NCBI GenBank assembly: GCA_035294085.1
Contig: DATGLP010000025.1
Coordinates: forward strand, 1 to 64,000
DNA: 64,000 nucleotides
From: Acidimicrobiales bacterium
Lineage (GTDB): Bacteria > Actinomycetota > Acidimicrobiia > Acidimicrobiales > Bog-793
Direction of reading: 5' to 3'
The position numbers and the translations under genes were made by a program. The notes under the pieces were generated by a model, which saw only the letters and a list, made by a program, of their open reading frames with translations, was not told the DNA's origin and made no database searches. Below are positions 48,096 through 56,558 of the stretch, piece by piece (within the stretch, counting starts at the first letter, position 1; every line of letters begins with the position of its first letter).

Positions 48096-49208
48096 TCAGC
48101 GCAGCTCGAGCGCCTCGGCCTCGAAGGCGACGCCGGCCTCCTCGAGGACGACTCGCCGGGGGCCCTCGCGCACCGTCCCGGCGACGAGGGCGGCGAGACC
48201 GAGGGTGCTCGCCAGGTCGACGACCTCCCCGCCGGCCCCGGGTGCCACGTAGCAGGCGAAGCCCGCCCCCATGTTGAGCGTCCCGTAGGCCTCGGCCGGC
48301 GACAGGCCCGCCGCCTCGGCGAGGAAGGCGAGGACCTCGGGCACCGCCGGCAGACGCGAGACGACGTAGGTGAGGTCGCGCGGCGCGCGCATCAACTTGC
48401 GCAGCCCGTGGCCGGTGATGTGCGAGAGGTAGTGGACGGGCAGCCTCGCCTCGAGCAGCGCCTCGACGAGGGGGACGTAGACGACGCTCTCGTCGAGCAC
48501 GGCCTCGCCGAGCGAGCGCCCGCTCGGCAGCCGGGTGCGCCAGCCGTCCTCGAGCGCCGCGGCGACGTCCCGGGCGAGGGAGGCGCCGTTCGCGTGCAGC
48601 CCGCTCGACGCGACGAGGACGATCTCGTCGCCGGGCGCGAGCTCGACACCGAGGATCGGCTCGTGGCCCTCGGGCACGAGGCCGACGACGCTCGCCGCGA
48701 GGTCGATCTGGTCGGCCGCCACGAGCCCCGGCAGCGCCGGGGACTCCCCGCCGCCCCACGCGGCGCCCGCCGCCTCGCAGCCGCGCCGGAAGCCCTCGAC
48801 GAGGGAGGCGTGCCGCCCCCCCGCGTACCAGGCCGCCGACCCGGTGGCGAAGTAGGCGTTGACGACGACGGGGAGGGCCCCGACGCACGCGCAGTCGTTC
48901 GCCGCGGCGGCCACGGTGTCGAAGCCGACGGCCGCGAAGCGGTCGACCCCCGTCTCCTCCTCGTAGGCTCGGGCGATCATCGACTTCGTCCCGAGGCACT
49001 CGAGGACGAACCCGAGGCGCGCCGCGCCGGCGCGCACGACGACCGCCGGCTCGCCGCGCGACGCCTCCTCGACGAGCGCGCCGCGCCGGCGCGCGAGCCC
49101 CGAGGTCGCCGCCGCCGCGGCGAGCGCGTCCCGCTTGGCCCGATCCAAGGTCGCGTAGTCGACCCCGGCGGCCTCGTAGCGGCCCGGCGAGCCCGCTCCC
49201 GGCCTCAC
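48096..49208 (-). CDS. PurM-like (AIR synthase-related) protein
   Basis: 370-aa member of the PurM/ThiL/SelD ATP-binding superfamily. Landmarks: GFDTVAAAANDCACVGALPV, LVAADQIDLAASVVGLVP, SSGLHANGASLARDV, the SHITGHGLRKLMRA segment and TLNMGAGFACYV. These fit phosphoribosylformylglycinamidine cyclo-ligase-like proteins, but the N-terminal glycine-rich part is not that of standard bacterial PurM, and the place after nusB is unusual for purM. It could be the cell's AIR synthase or a paralogue. GTG overlaps the nusB stop (GTGA). Confidence 0.7.
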   Translation of the reverse strand: MRPGAGSPGRYEAAGVDYATLDRAKRDALAAAAATSGLARRRGALVEEASRGEPAVVVRAGAARLGFVLECLGTKSMIARAYEEETGVDRFAAVGFDTVAAAANDCACVGALPVVVNAYFATGSAAWYAGGRHASLVEGFRRGCEAAGAAWGGGESPALPGLVAADQIDLAASVVGLVPEGHEPILGVELAPGDEIVLVASSGLHANGASLARDVAAALEDGWRTRLPSGRSLGEAVLDESVVYVPLVEALLEARLPVHYLSHITGHGLRKLMRAPRDLTYVVSRLPAVPEVLAFLAEAAGLSPAEAYGTLNMGAGFACYVAPGAGGEVVDLASTLGLAALVAGTVREGPRRVVLEEAGVAFEAEALELR

Positions 49209-49654
49209 GCCGGCCGGGCCTCGCCGGCGCGCACCCGGCGCGCGATCGCCCCGAGGACCCCGTTCACGAACCGGCCGGAGTCCTCGGTCGAGTACTGCTT
49301 GGCGAGCTCGACGGCCTCGTCGATCACGACCGCGACGGGCACGTCCGGGCGCGCCACGAGCTCGTAGGCCCCCAGGCGCAGCAGCTGGCGGTCGACCACC
49401 GGCATGCGCTCGACCGCCCAGGACTCGGCGGCCGACCCGATGAGCGCGTCGAGCTCGCCGAGGCGGCCCGACACCCCCTCGACGAGCTGGCGCGCGTACT
49501 CCTCGGGGGGCACGGGCAGGCTGGCGAGGACCTCGCTCGGCGCGACCCCCTTCGCCTCGGCCTCGTAGAGGAGCCCGAGCGCCCGCTCGCGTCCGAGACG
49601 GCGCTCGCCGGGGGGCCGGCCGCCTGGCGCGCTAGGCCCTCGTGAGGTACTCAC
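49205..49654 (-). CDS. nusB: Transcription antitermination factor NusB
   Basis: 149-aa all-helical factor binding boxA RNA with S10 during rRNA transcription. RERALGLLYEAEAKG, PVVDRQLLRLGAYEL and VVIDEAVELAKQYSTEDSGRFVNGVLGAI are the family core. The GTG at 49654 lies inside the efp 3' end (23-base overlap); the extra N-terminal residues up to RRLGRERAL are dispensable in relatives, but no later start is available. Confidence 0.93.
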   Translation of the reverse strand: MSTSRGPSAPGGRPPGERRLGRERALGLLYEAEAKGVAPSEVLASLPVPPEEYARQLVEGVSGRLGELDALIGSAAESWAVERMPVVDRQLLRLGAYELVARPDVPVAVVIDEAVELAKQYSTEDSGRFVNGVLGAIARRVRAGEARPA

Positions 49655-50192
49655 CCGTCCGGGTGTCGACCTTGATCCGGTCGCCCACGTCGACGAAGAG
49701 CGGGACCTGGACGACGAGCCCGGTCTCGGTCGTCGCGGGCTTGCGGGCGCCCGAGACCCGGTCTCCCTGCACGCCCGGCTCGGTCTCGGTGACGGCGAGC
49801 TCCACCGCGGCGGGCAGGTCCACGTCCACGATCTCCCCGCCGTAGAGCTCGAGGACCACGACGTCGCCCTCCTTCAGGTAGGACGAGGCGTCGCCGAGCG
49901 CGGCCGCCGGCACGGTCAGCTGCTCGTAGGAGACGCGGTCCATGAAGACGAAGTCCCCGCCGTCCCGGTAGAGGTACTGCATCTCGCGCTTGTCGATGAC
50001 CGCCTGCTCGACGCGCTCGTCCGCCCGGAAGGTCCGGTCCACCACCGCCTTCGTGCGCAGGTTGCGCAGCTTCGTCCGCACGAAGGCGCCGCCCTTGCCC
50101 GGCTTGACGTGCTGGAACTCGACGACCGAGAAGAGCCCGTCGGGCAGGTCGAGCGCCATGCCGTTGCGCAGGTCGTTCGTCGAGATGGCCAT
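49632..50192 (-). CDS. efp: Elongation factor P
   Basis: 186-aa translation factor relieving stalls at polyproline. Domain I has the exposed loop VKPGKGGAFV with Lys at the tip; domain II-III include GTGEYL-like DTRTGEYLTRA at the C-terminus. No EpmA/EarP partner nearby. The genome's proteins are rich in proline runs (for example the barrel protein at 37.6 kb), which fits a need for EF-P. ATG overlaps the peptidase stop (TGATG). Confidence 0.96.
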   Translation of the reverse strand: MAISTNDLRNGMALDLPDGLFSVVEFQHVKPGKGGAFVRTKLRNLRTKAVVDRTFRADERVEQAVIDKREMQYLYRDGGDFVFMDRVSYEQLTVPAAALGDASSYLKEGDVVVLELYGGEIVDVDLPAAVELAVTETEPGVQGDRVSGARKPATTETGLVVQVPLFVDVGDRIKVDTRTGEYLTRA

Positions 50193-51298
50193 CAGAGCGT
50201 GTGGTCCTTCGTCGTCTTCGTGAGCGCACGCGCGCCGTTCGAGGTGACGACGAGGGTGTCCTCGATGCGCACGCCCCCGCGCCCGGGCAGGTAGGCACCC
50301 GGCTCCACCGTGACGACGCCGTGCTCGAGGAGGATATCAGCCGAGCCCGGGGCGATCGCCGGCGCCTCGTGGATCTCGAGGCCGACGCCGTGCCCCGTCG
50401 AGTGCAGGAACGCCTCGCCGTAGCCGGCCTCCTCGAGCGAGCGCCGGCAGGCCGCGTCGACCTCCTCGGCGCGCACGCCGGCGCGCACGGCCCGCACGCC
50501 GGCCCGCTGGGCCGCGAAGACGGCGTCGACGAGCTCGGCGAGGCCCGGCGCCGGCTCCCCGACGCACAGCGTCCGGGTCATGTCCGAGCGGTAGCCGTCG
50601 ACGACGGCGCCGAAGTCGACGACGACGAGCTCGCCCTCGCCGATCGGGCGGGCGCTCGGGCGGGCGTGCGGCATCGCCGCGTTCGGGCCGCTCGCAACGA
50701 TCGTCTCGAAGGCGGCCCCGTCCGCGCCCCGCCGGCGCATCTCGAACTCCAGCTCGGCGGCGAACTCCGCCTCGGTGACCCCCTCGGCGAGCCGACCCTT
50801 CACCTGGGCGAGGGCGACGTCCGCGATGTCGCAGGCGGCCTCGATGCGGGCGAGCTCGCCGGCGTCCTTCACGACGCGCAGGGCCTCCACGACCCCGCGC
50901 GTCGGCACGAGCTCGATCGCGCCGAGGCGCTCGGCGAGGCCCCGCTCGAACGACCAGGTGCAGCTCGCCGCCTCGAGACCGAGGCGACGCAGGCCGCCCG
51001 TCGCCCGCTCGAGCGCCTCCAGCTGCTCGCCGAGGCGGCCGACGACGAGCTCGGCGTCGACGCCGGCCTCGTCGAGCTGGGCGCGGGCCTGGTCGCGGTA
51101 GCGGCCGTCGGTCGTGAGCAGGGCGGAGGACCCGGTGACGAGCAGCATCCCCGCCGAGCCGCGGAAGCCGGTGAGGTAGGCGACGTTCTCGAGCTTCGTC
51201 ACGAGCAGGGCGTCGCAGCCCGCCTCGCCGAGCCGGGCGCGCAGCGCCGGCAGGCGCGACGCCACCTCCATCGGTGCGAGCGAGCCGACCCCGGTCAC
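50192..51298 (-). CDS. pepP: Xaa-Pro aminopeptidase (M24B family)
   Basis: 368-aa dinuclear metallopeptidase that removes an N-terminal residue before proline. Creatinase-like N-domain, then metal ligands: Asp in VVDFGAVVDGYRSDMTRT, His in STGHGVGLEIHE, Glu in VTVEPGAYLPG and Glu in GGVRIEDTLVV. Two in-frame GTGs exist; 51298 is chosen because TAGATT ends eight bases before it (leaderless), while 51322 would place the promoter in the coding region. Confidence 0.92.
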   Translation of the reverse strand: MTGVGSLAPMEVASRLPALRARLGEAGCDALLVTKLENVAYLTGFRGSAGMLLVTGSSALLTTDGRYRDQARAQLDEAGVDAELVVGRLGEQLEALERATGGLRRLGLEAASCTWSFERGLAERLGAIELVPTRGVVEALRVVKDAGELARIEAACDIADVALAQVKGRLAEGVTEAEFAAELEFEMRRRGADGAAFETIVASGPNAAMPHARPSARPIGEGELVVVDFGAVVDGYRSDMTRTLCVGEPAPGLAELVDAVFAAQRAGVRAVRAGVRAEEVDAACRRSLEEAGYGEAFLHSTGHGVGLEIHEAPAIAPGSADILLEHGVVTVEPGAYLPGRGGVRIEDTLVVTSNGARALTKTTKDHTL

Positions 51299-51306
51299 GG
51301 GGAGCG

Positions 51307-51312
51307 AATCTA
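51307..51312 (-). promoter_or_regulatory. -10 box of pepP-efp-nusB, leaderless promoter
   Basis: TAGATT on the minus strand, eight bases before the GTG at 51298. Gives the peptidase-efp-nusB-PurM-like run its own promoter in addition to read-through from the aro genes. Confidence 0.55.
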
Positions 51313-51329
51313 CGCGCGTCACGCCGCCC

Positions 51330-51782
51330 TCAGCTCCCCGCCTCGAGGAGGCGCGCGGCGGCCTCGACGGCGAGCTCGTAGCCGAGGCCGCCGAAGCCCG
51401 CCACCGTCCCGCTCGCCACCGGCGCGAGGACGGAGCGCCGGCGCCAGGGCTCGCGCGCGTCGGGGTTCGACAGGTGCAGCTCGACGACCGGCCCGGGGAA
51501 CGAGGCGAGGGCGTCGGCGAGGGACCAGCCGTAGTGGGTGAGGGCGCCCGCGTTGACGACGATCGCCGCGACCCGGGCGCGCGCCGCGTGCACCGCGGCG
51601 ACGAGGTCCGCCTCCGCGTCGCGCTGCACGTGCTCGAGGACGAGCCCGCAGCGCTCGGCGGCGCGCGCGGCGCGCTCGACGTGCTCGGCGAGCGTCGCTG
51701 CACCGTAGATGTGGGGCTGGCGCTCCCCGAGCAGCGCGAGGTTCGGCCCCGACAGCAGCAGCACCACCGGCGAGCCGGTCAC
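51330..51782 (-). CDS. aroQ: 3-dehydroquinate dehydratase, type II
   Basis: 150-aa dodecameric enzyme, third shikimate step. LLSGPNLALLGERQPHIYG (catalytic Arg/Tyr), VNAGALTHYGWSLADAL, and HLSNPDAREPWRRRSVLAPVASG are the type II motifs. In most relatives the second motif reads NPGAYTHTS; here it is NAGALTHYG, keeping the Asn and His. GTG overlaps the aroB stop (GTGA). Confidence 0.93.
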   Translation of the reverse strand: MTGSPVVLLLSGPNLALLGERQPHIYGAATLAEHVERAARAAERCGLVLEHVQRDAEADLVAAVHAARARVAAIVVNAGALTHYGWSLADALASFPGPVVELHLSNPDAREPWRRRSVLAPVASGTVAGFGGLGYELAVEAAARLLEAGS

Positions 51783-53236
51783 GGCCCCGTCCTCCTCGCG
51801 CCCGACGCGGCGCTGCGCTCCAGCAGCTCGACGACGAGCTCGGCCGGCACGCCGTGGACCGGCTCGACGCCGTCGGGCCCGTCGAGGACGAAGGTGAGGC
51901 CCTCGCCACGCGCCTTCTTGTCCCGGGCCATGAACTCGACGAGCGCACCCGCGTCCAGGCCGGCGGGCAGCTCGCTCGGCAGCCCGTAGGCGGCGAGGAC
52001 CTCGAGGTGGCGGGCGACCCGCTCGGGCGGGATCCGACCGAGGCGCTCGGCGAGGCGGGCGGCGAACGCGACGCCGAGCGCGACCGCCTCCCCGTGGCGC
52101 AGGGGGGCGTCGGGCCCCTCGCCGGCCAGGCCGGCCGCCTCGAGGGCGTGCGCGAGGGTGTGGCCGTAGTTGAGCGCCATGCGGGGTCCTGCCTCCCGCT
52201 CGTCGGCGGCGACGACCGACGCCTTCAGCTCGACGCAGCGCGCCACCTGGTCGACGAGGGGCAGCCGCTCGAGCCCCTCCGCGCCGAGGAAGGCGTACTT
52301 CGCCACCTCGCCGAGGCCGCTGCGCCACTCGCGCTCGGGGAGGCTCGCCAGCAGGTCCGTGTCGCACAGCACGGCCGAAGGCTGCCAGAAGGCGCCGACG
52401 AGGTTCTTGCCCTCCGGTAGGTTCACCCCGGTCTTGCCCCCGATCGCGGCGTCGACCTGGGCGAGGAGGGTCGTCGCGACGTTGACGAGCGCGACGCCGC
52501 GCAGGTAGCAGGCGGCGGCGAAGCCCGCCGTGTCGCAGACCACTCCCCCGCCGAGGGCGACGACGGCGTCGCTGCGCCGCAGGCCGGCGCGAGCGAAGGC
52601 GCGGCACAGCTCCTCGATCGTGCGGAGCGACTTCGCACGCTCGCCGGTGCCGATCTCGACGACCGCGGTCTGCCGCCCGGTCTCGACGTCGCGGGGGACC
52701 CCGGCCTGCGTGACGAGCGCGACGTGCCGGGCGCCGGCGGGGAGCACCTCGGGGAGCAGGGCCCGCGCCCCGGGCCCGACGACCACCTCGTAGCCGCGCT
52801 CGCGAAGCGGGAGGACGATCCGCCGCCGCAGGGCGCTCACGATCTCGGCGACGACCTCGGACGGCGGGCGACGGCCGACGTCGACGGCGAGCGCCGGTGT
52901 GCCGGCGCCCTCCCGGCCGCCGGAGGGCTCGGGCGGCGAGCCGAGGTGGACGACCGCCCCGGCCTCGGCGAGCGCGTCCTGGCCGGCCGCGCCTTCGACG
53001 AGGCTGCGCGGCGCGGCGATCACCGCCGGCTCGGCGCGCGCCGCCGCGGCGCGAAGCGCCGCCAGCTCGGCGGCGCCGGACGCTTCGCGCCCGTCCCCCG
53101 AGCCCGCCGGGAGGCGCGGGGCCGCGCCGATCTCGAGGAACGGCCGGCGCAGCGCCGTGGCGAGGAGGCGCCCGACGCCCGCCTCGCCGGACGCGGCCGC
53201 CCCGACGAGGACGACGTGCTCCGGCCTGCTCCTCAC
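51779..53236 (-). CDS. aroB: 3-dehydroquinate synthase with N-terminal degenerate shikimate-kinase domain
   Basis: 485 aa, about 125 more than usual AroB. Residues ~130-485 are a full synthase: NAD motif ALGGGVVCDTAGFAAACYLRG, GGKTGVNLPEGKN, zinc ligands in GLGEVAKYA, NYGHTLAHALE and LRHGEAVALG. Residues 1-~125 resemble AroK: VVLVGAAASGEAGVGRLLA aligns without gaps with the P-loop of the intact AroK at 56.6-57.1 kb, but Lys is Glu and the next Thr is Ala, so it should not bind ATP. The GTG at 53236 overlaps the aroC stop (GTGA). Confidence 0.92.
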   Translation of the reverse strand: MRSRPEHVVLVGAAASGEAGVGRLLATALRRPFLEIGAAPRLPAGSGDGREASGAAELAALRAAAARAEPAVIAAPRSLVEGAAGQDALAEAGAVVHLGSPPEPSGGREGAGTPALAVDVGRRPPSEVVAEIVSALRRRIVLPLRERGYEVVVGPGARALLPEVLPAGARHVALVTQAGVPRDVETGRQTAVVEIGTGERAKSLRTIEELCRAFARAGLRRSDAVVALGGGVVCDTAGFAAACYLRGVALVNVATTLLAQVDAAIGGKTGVNLPEGKNLVGAFWQPSAVLCDTDLLASLPEREWRSGLGEVAKYAFLGAEGLERLPLVDQVARCVELKASVVAADEREAGPRMALNYGHTLAHALEAAGLAGEGPDAPLRHGEAVALGVAFAARLAERLGRIPPERVARHLEVLAAYGLPSELPAGLDAGALVEFMARDKKARGEGLTFVLDGPDGVEPVHGVPAELVVELLERSAASGARRTGP

Positions 53237-54423
53237 GGCGCCGGGCGGGCGGCCGAGGGGGTGCGCTCGGCCGCGACGCGCTCGAGGTAGGCGGCGTGGT
53301 TCGTGACGAGCTCGTCGAGGGAGTCGCCGCCGAACTTGCGCTGCGCCTCGGCCGCCAGCACGAGGGCGACCATTGCCTCGGCGACGACCCCGAGGGCGGG
53401 CACCGAGGTGACGTCGGTGCGCTCCTTGAAGGAGACCGTCTCCTCCTTCGTCACGACGTCGACGGTCCTGAGCACCGGTCGGTTCAGCGTGGCGAGCGGC
53501 TTCATGTAGGCGCGCGCGACGAGGAGGGAGCCGGTCGAGATCCCCCCCTCGATCCCCCCGGCGCGCGCGCCCTCGCGCACGTAGGCGCGCGCGGCCGGGT
53601 CGTAGGCGATCGGGTCGTGGGCCGCCGAGCCGGGCAGCCGCGCGACCTCGACCCCCTCCCCGAGCTCGACCGCCTTCACGGCCTGGATGGACATGAGCGC
53701 CTGGGCGAGCAGCCCGTCGAGCCGGCGGTCGTAGTGGACGTGGCTGCCGAGGCCGACCGGGACGCCGTAGGCGAGGACCTCGCTCACGCCGCCGAGGGAG
53801 TCGCCCACCTTGGCGGCCGCCTTGATCGCGGCGACCATCGCCTCGGCGGCAGCAGCATCGAGGCAGCGCACCTCGCTCTCGTCGACGCGGGCGGCGTCGT
53901 TCGGCCCGGGGCGGCGCCCCGGGGGGGCCTCGGCGGAACCGATGGCGAGCGTGTGGCTCACGACCGCCACGCCGAGGTGGCTCAGCAGCGACTTCGCGAA
54001 GTAGCCGGCCGCGACGCGCGCCGCCGTCTCGCGCGCGGAGGCCCGCTCCAGGACGTCGCGCGCGTCGGCGAACCCGTACTTCTGCATGCCGGCGAGGTCG
54101 GCGTGGCCCGGGCGCGGACGGGTGAGCGGGCGCGCCGGCGTGCCCGGCGCGACGGACATCTCCTCCTGCCACTTCGGCCACTCGCTGTTGGCGATGACGA
54201 CGGCGACCGGCGAGCCGAGGCTGCGCCCGTGGCGCACCCCGCCGAGGATCTCGACCTCGTCGGCCTCGAAGCGCATCCTCGGCCCCCGCCCGAAGCCGAG
54301 GCGGCGACGGGCGAGCTCGGCCGCGAGCTCCTCGACGCGCACCGGCAGGCCGGCGGGCAGGCCCTCGACGATGACGGCGAGCGCCTTCCCGTGCGACTCG
54401 CCGGCGGTGAGGAAGCGGAGCAC
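53233..54423 (-). CDS. aroC: Chorismate synthase
   Basis: 396-aa FMN-dependent last enzyme of the shikimate pathway. Motifs: FLTAGESHGKALAVIVEGLPAG start, RPGHADLAGMQKYGF, ARDVLERASARETAARVAAG, and the C-terminal MKPLATL. First gene of aroC-aroB-aroQ. GTG at 54423; a TACGAT box at 54499-54504 (minus) would give a leader of about 70 bases. Confidence 0.96.
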   Translation of the reverse strand: MLRFLTAGESHGKALAVIVEGLPAGLPVRVEELAAELARRRLGFGRGPRMRFEADEVEILGGVRHGRSLGSPVAVVIANSEWPKWQEEMSVAPGTPARPLTRPRPGHADLAGMQKYGFADARDVLERASARETAARVAAGYFAKSLLSHLGVAVVSHTLAIGSAEAPPGRRPGPNDAARVDESEVRCLDAAAAEAMVAAIKAAAKVGDSLGGVSEVLAYGVPVGLGSHVHYDRRLDGLLAQALMSIQAVKAVELGEGVEVARLPGSAAHDPIAYDPAARAYVREGARAGGIEGGISTGSLLVARAYMKPLATLNRPVLRTVDVVTKEETVSFKERTDVTSVPALGVVAEAMVALVLAAEAQRKFGGDSLDELVTNHAAYLERVAAERTPSAARPAP

Positions 54424-54530
54424 GGGGCCGCCTAGCCGGCGGCGCGCGGGCGCGAGGCGAGGCGGATGGCAGGTGCCGGCAGCGCGCGCACGACGGCGAT
54501 CGTACTCAAGGGGCCCGAGGGGTCCGGCGG

Positions 54531-55178
54531 CTACTTCTTGGCCGGCTGGAAGTAGGGGTTCGTCCCCTGCGCGTGCGCCGTCACGTCGACGACGTCGGTG
54601 ATCTCGGGGACGGCCTCGCGGATCGCGACGGCGATGCCCTGGCTGAGCGTCACCTGCGCGAGGCCGCAGCCCTGGCACCCGCCGGACAGGCGCAGGTAGG
54701 CGACGCCACCCTCGTCGACGGCGACGAGATCGGCGCGCCCGCCGTGCATCGCGATGCGGGGGTTGACCTCCTCGTCGAGCACCGCGAGCACGGCGCGCTC
54801 GAGGGGGCTCGACAGGTCGCTCTCGGGCACCTCGACGCTGCCCGGAGCCGGCGGCGGCGTGTTCGGGTTGACCATGACGAGGCCGCCCTCGCCCACGTCG
54901 AGCGTGGCCCCCCGCAGCTTGTCGACCGAGCCGGCGGCGATGACGACCGGGACGTCGTCGTGGTGCTGGACGACGTCGGCCGAGGTCGCGTCGGCGAGCG
55001 CCTCGAACCACATCTCGTAGGTGTACGAGCCGGAGGAAACCCCGCTCACCTCGACGAACAGGGCGAGGCGCTCGGGGTCCGCCTCCCCGGCGCGCGCCTC
55101 GGCGACGAGGGCGCGCGCCGCCGGCGTGACGTGCAGTACCGGGGTCGGCGCCCGCTCGCCCGTCGTGTCGTTGGCCAC
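54531..55178 (-). CDS. NfuA-like Fe-S carrier protein
   Basis: 215-aa protein with an A-type-carrier-like N-domain (residues ~12-110) lacking its cysteines, and a C-terminal NifU domain (AVLAVLDEEVNPRIAMHGG ... SGGCQGCGLAQVTLSQG) whose CxxC binds a 4Fe-4S cluster between two monomers. It probably delivers clusters to target enzymes; a radical SAM gene lies 2 kb away. GTG at 55178 follows TAACAT by six bases (leaderless). Confidence 0.88.
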   Translation of the reverse strand: MANDTTGERAPTPVLHVTPAARALVAEARAGEADPERLALFVEVSGVSSGSYTYEMWFEALADATSADVVQHHDDVPVVIAAGSVDKLRGATLDVGEGGLVMVNPNTPPPAPGSVEVPESDLSSPLERAVLAVLDEEVNPRIAMHGGRADLVAVDEGGVAYLRLSGGCQGCGLAQVTLSQGIAVAIREAVPEITDVVDVTAHAQGTNPYFQPAKK

Positions 55179-55184
55179 CGCGCC

Positions 55185-55190
55185 ATGTTA
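55185..55190 (-). promoter_or_regulatory. -10 box of the NfuA-like gene, leaderless promoter
   Basis: TAACAT on the minus strand, six bases before the GTG at 55178; no ribosome binding site. Confidence 0.6.
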
Positions 55191-55242
55191 GAGGCGCCCG
55201 CGGGGCGCGCCGGGCACGGGTCCGGCGCGTGAAGATGGAGGC

Positions 55243-56538
55243 ATGGCGCGCGTCCTCCTCGTCGTCCCGAGCGCCACCTACCGCGCCGCGGCCTTCCTCG
55301 CCGCCGCGGCCCGCCTCGGGACCGAGGTCGTGATCGCCTCCGACCAGCCGCAGGCGCTCGCCGAGGCGATGAGCGACCGCTTCCTCGAGGTCGACCTCGC
55401 GCGGCCCGAGGCCGCCGCGGCGGCGATCTGCGAGCTCGCCCGGCGCCGCCCCCTCGACGCCGTCGTCGCGGTCGACGACCAGGGCGCCGTCCCGGCGGCG
55501 CTCGCCGCAGCGCGCCTCGGCCTGCGGGCGAGCCCCGCCGAGGCGGTGGCGCGCACGCGCGACAAGGCGGCGATGCGCCGCGCCTTCGAGCGAGCCGGCG
55601 TCGCGCAGCCTCGCTTCCGGGTCGCCGGTCGCGACGACGCGGCCCTCGCGGCGGCCGGCGAGGCGCTCGGCTACCCGGTCGTCGTCAAACCGGTCTCCCT
55701 CGCCGGCAGTCGCGGCGTGATCCGCGCCGACGACGAGCGAGCGCTGCGAGCCGCGGGGGCGCGCCTTCGCGCCATCCTCGCCGAGGCCGGCGCACCCGAC
55801 GAGCCCGTCCTCGTCGAGTCCTACGTCCCCGGCGGCGAGGTGGCCCTCGAGGGGCTCCTCCTCGACGGCAGGCTCGAGGTGCTCGCCGTCTTCGACAAGC
55901 CCGACCCGCTCGAGGGCCCCTACTTCGCCGAGACGCTCTACGTCACGCCGTCGCGCCTCGCGCCCGAGCTCGTGGGCGCGCTCGGCGCCCTCGCCGGGCG
56001 CGCCTGCGCGGCCCTCGGCCTCAGCGACGGGCCGGTGCACGCCGAGCTCCGCCTCGCCGGCGAGGAGCGCGACCACCCCGTCGTGCTCGAGGTCGCGGCC
56101 CGCACGATCGGCGGACGCTGCTCGGGCGCCCTCGACTTCGGCGGCACGAGCCTCGAGGAGCTCGTCCTCCTGGCCGCCCTGTCTCGTCAGGACCTCGTCC
56201 GCCAGCGGGGCGCGCTCCGCCCCGCCGCGGTCCTCATGCTCCCGGTCGCGCGCACCGGCGTCCTCCGGGCGGTGCACGGAGTCGACGACGCGCTCGCGCT
56301 CGAGGGGGTAACCGGCTGCGAGATCACCGTGCCGATCGGCCAGCGCGTCCGGGCGCTGCCCGAGGCCGACCGGTACCTCGGCTTCCTCTTCGCCGAGGGC
56401 GCCACGCCCGCCGCGGCCGAGGCCGCGGCGCGAGCCGGCTACGCCCGTCTCGGGATCGAGATCGACCCCGAGCGGGCGGCCCGCCGGCTGGCGCCGGCAG
56501 GGCGCGCCCCGTGCCGGCGCGCCGGGGCGGGCACCTGA
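55243..56538 (+). CDS. ATP-grasp carboxylate-amine ligase-like protein
   Basis: 431-aa protein of the ATP-grasp superfamily. N-terminal Rossmann-like part (ARVLLVVPSATYRAAAFLAAAARLG), central ATP site with YPVVVKPVSLAGSRGVIRA and VLVESYVPGGEVALEG, Mg ligands in VHAELRLAG ... HPVVLEVAARTIGG. The family joins a carboxylate to an amine or thiol through an acyl phosphate; the substrates here are unknown, and similar proteins occur in both amino-acid ligase and natural-product settings. ATG with GGAG four bases upstream. Followed after 20 bases by the opposing aroK. Confidence 0.85.
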   Translation: MARVLLVVPSATYRAAAFLAAAARLGTEVVIASDQPQALAEAMSDRFLEVDLARPEAAAAAICELARRRPLDAVVAVDDQGAVPAALAAARLGLRASPAEAVARTRDKAAMRRAFERAGVAQPRFRVAGRDDAALAAAGEALGYPVVVKPVSLAGSRGVIRADDERALRAAGARLRAILAEAGAPDEPVLVESYVPGGEVALEGLLLDGRLEVLAVFDKPDPLEGPYFAETLYVTPSRLAPELVGALGALAGRACAALGLSDGPVHAELRLAGEERDHPVVLEVAARTIGGRCSGALDFGGTSLEELVLLAALSRQDLVRQRGALRPAAVLMLPVARTGVLRAVHGVDDALALEGVTGCEITVPIGQRVRALPEADRYLGFLFAEGATPAAAEAAARAGYARLGIEIDPERAARRLAPAGRAPCRRAGAGT

Positions 56539-56558
56539 GCGGGCGCCCGACGCCCTCG

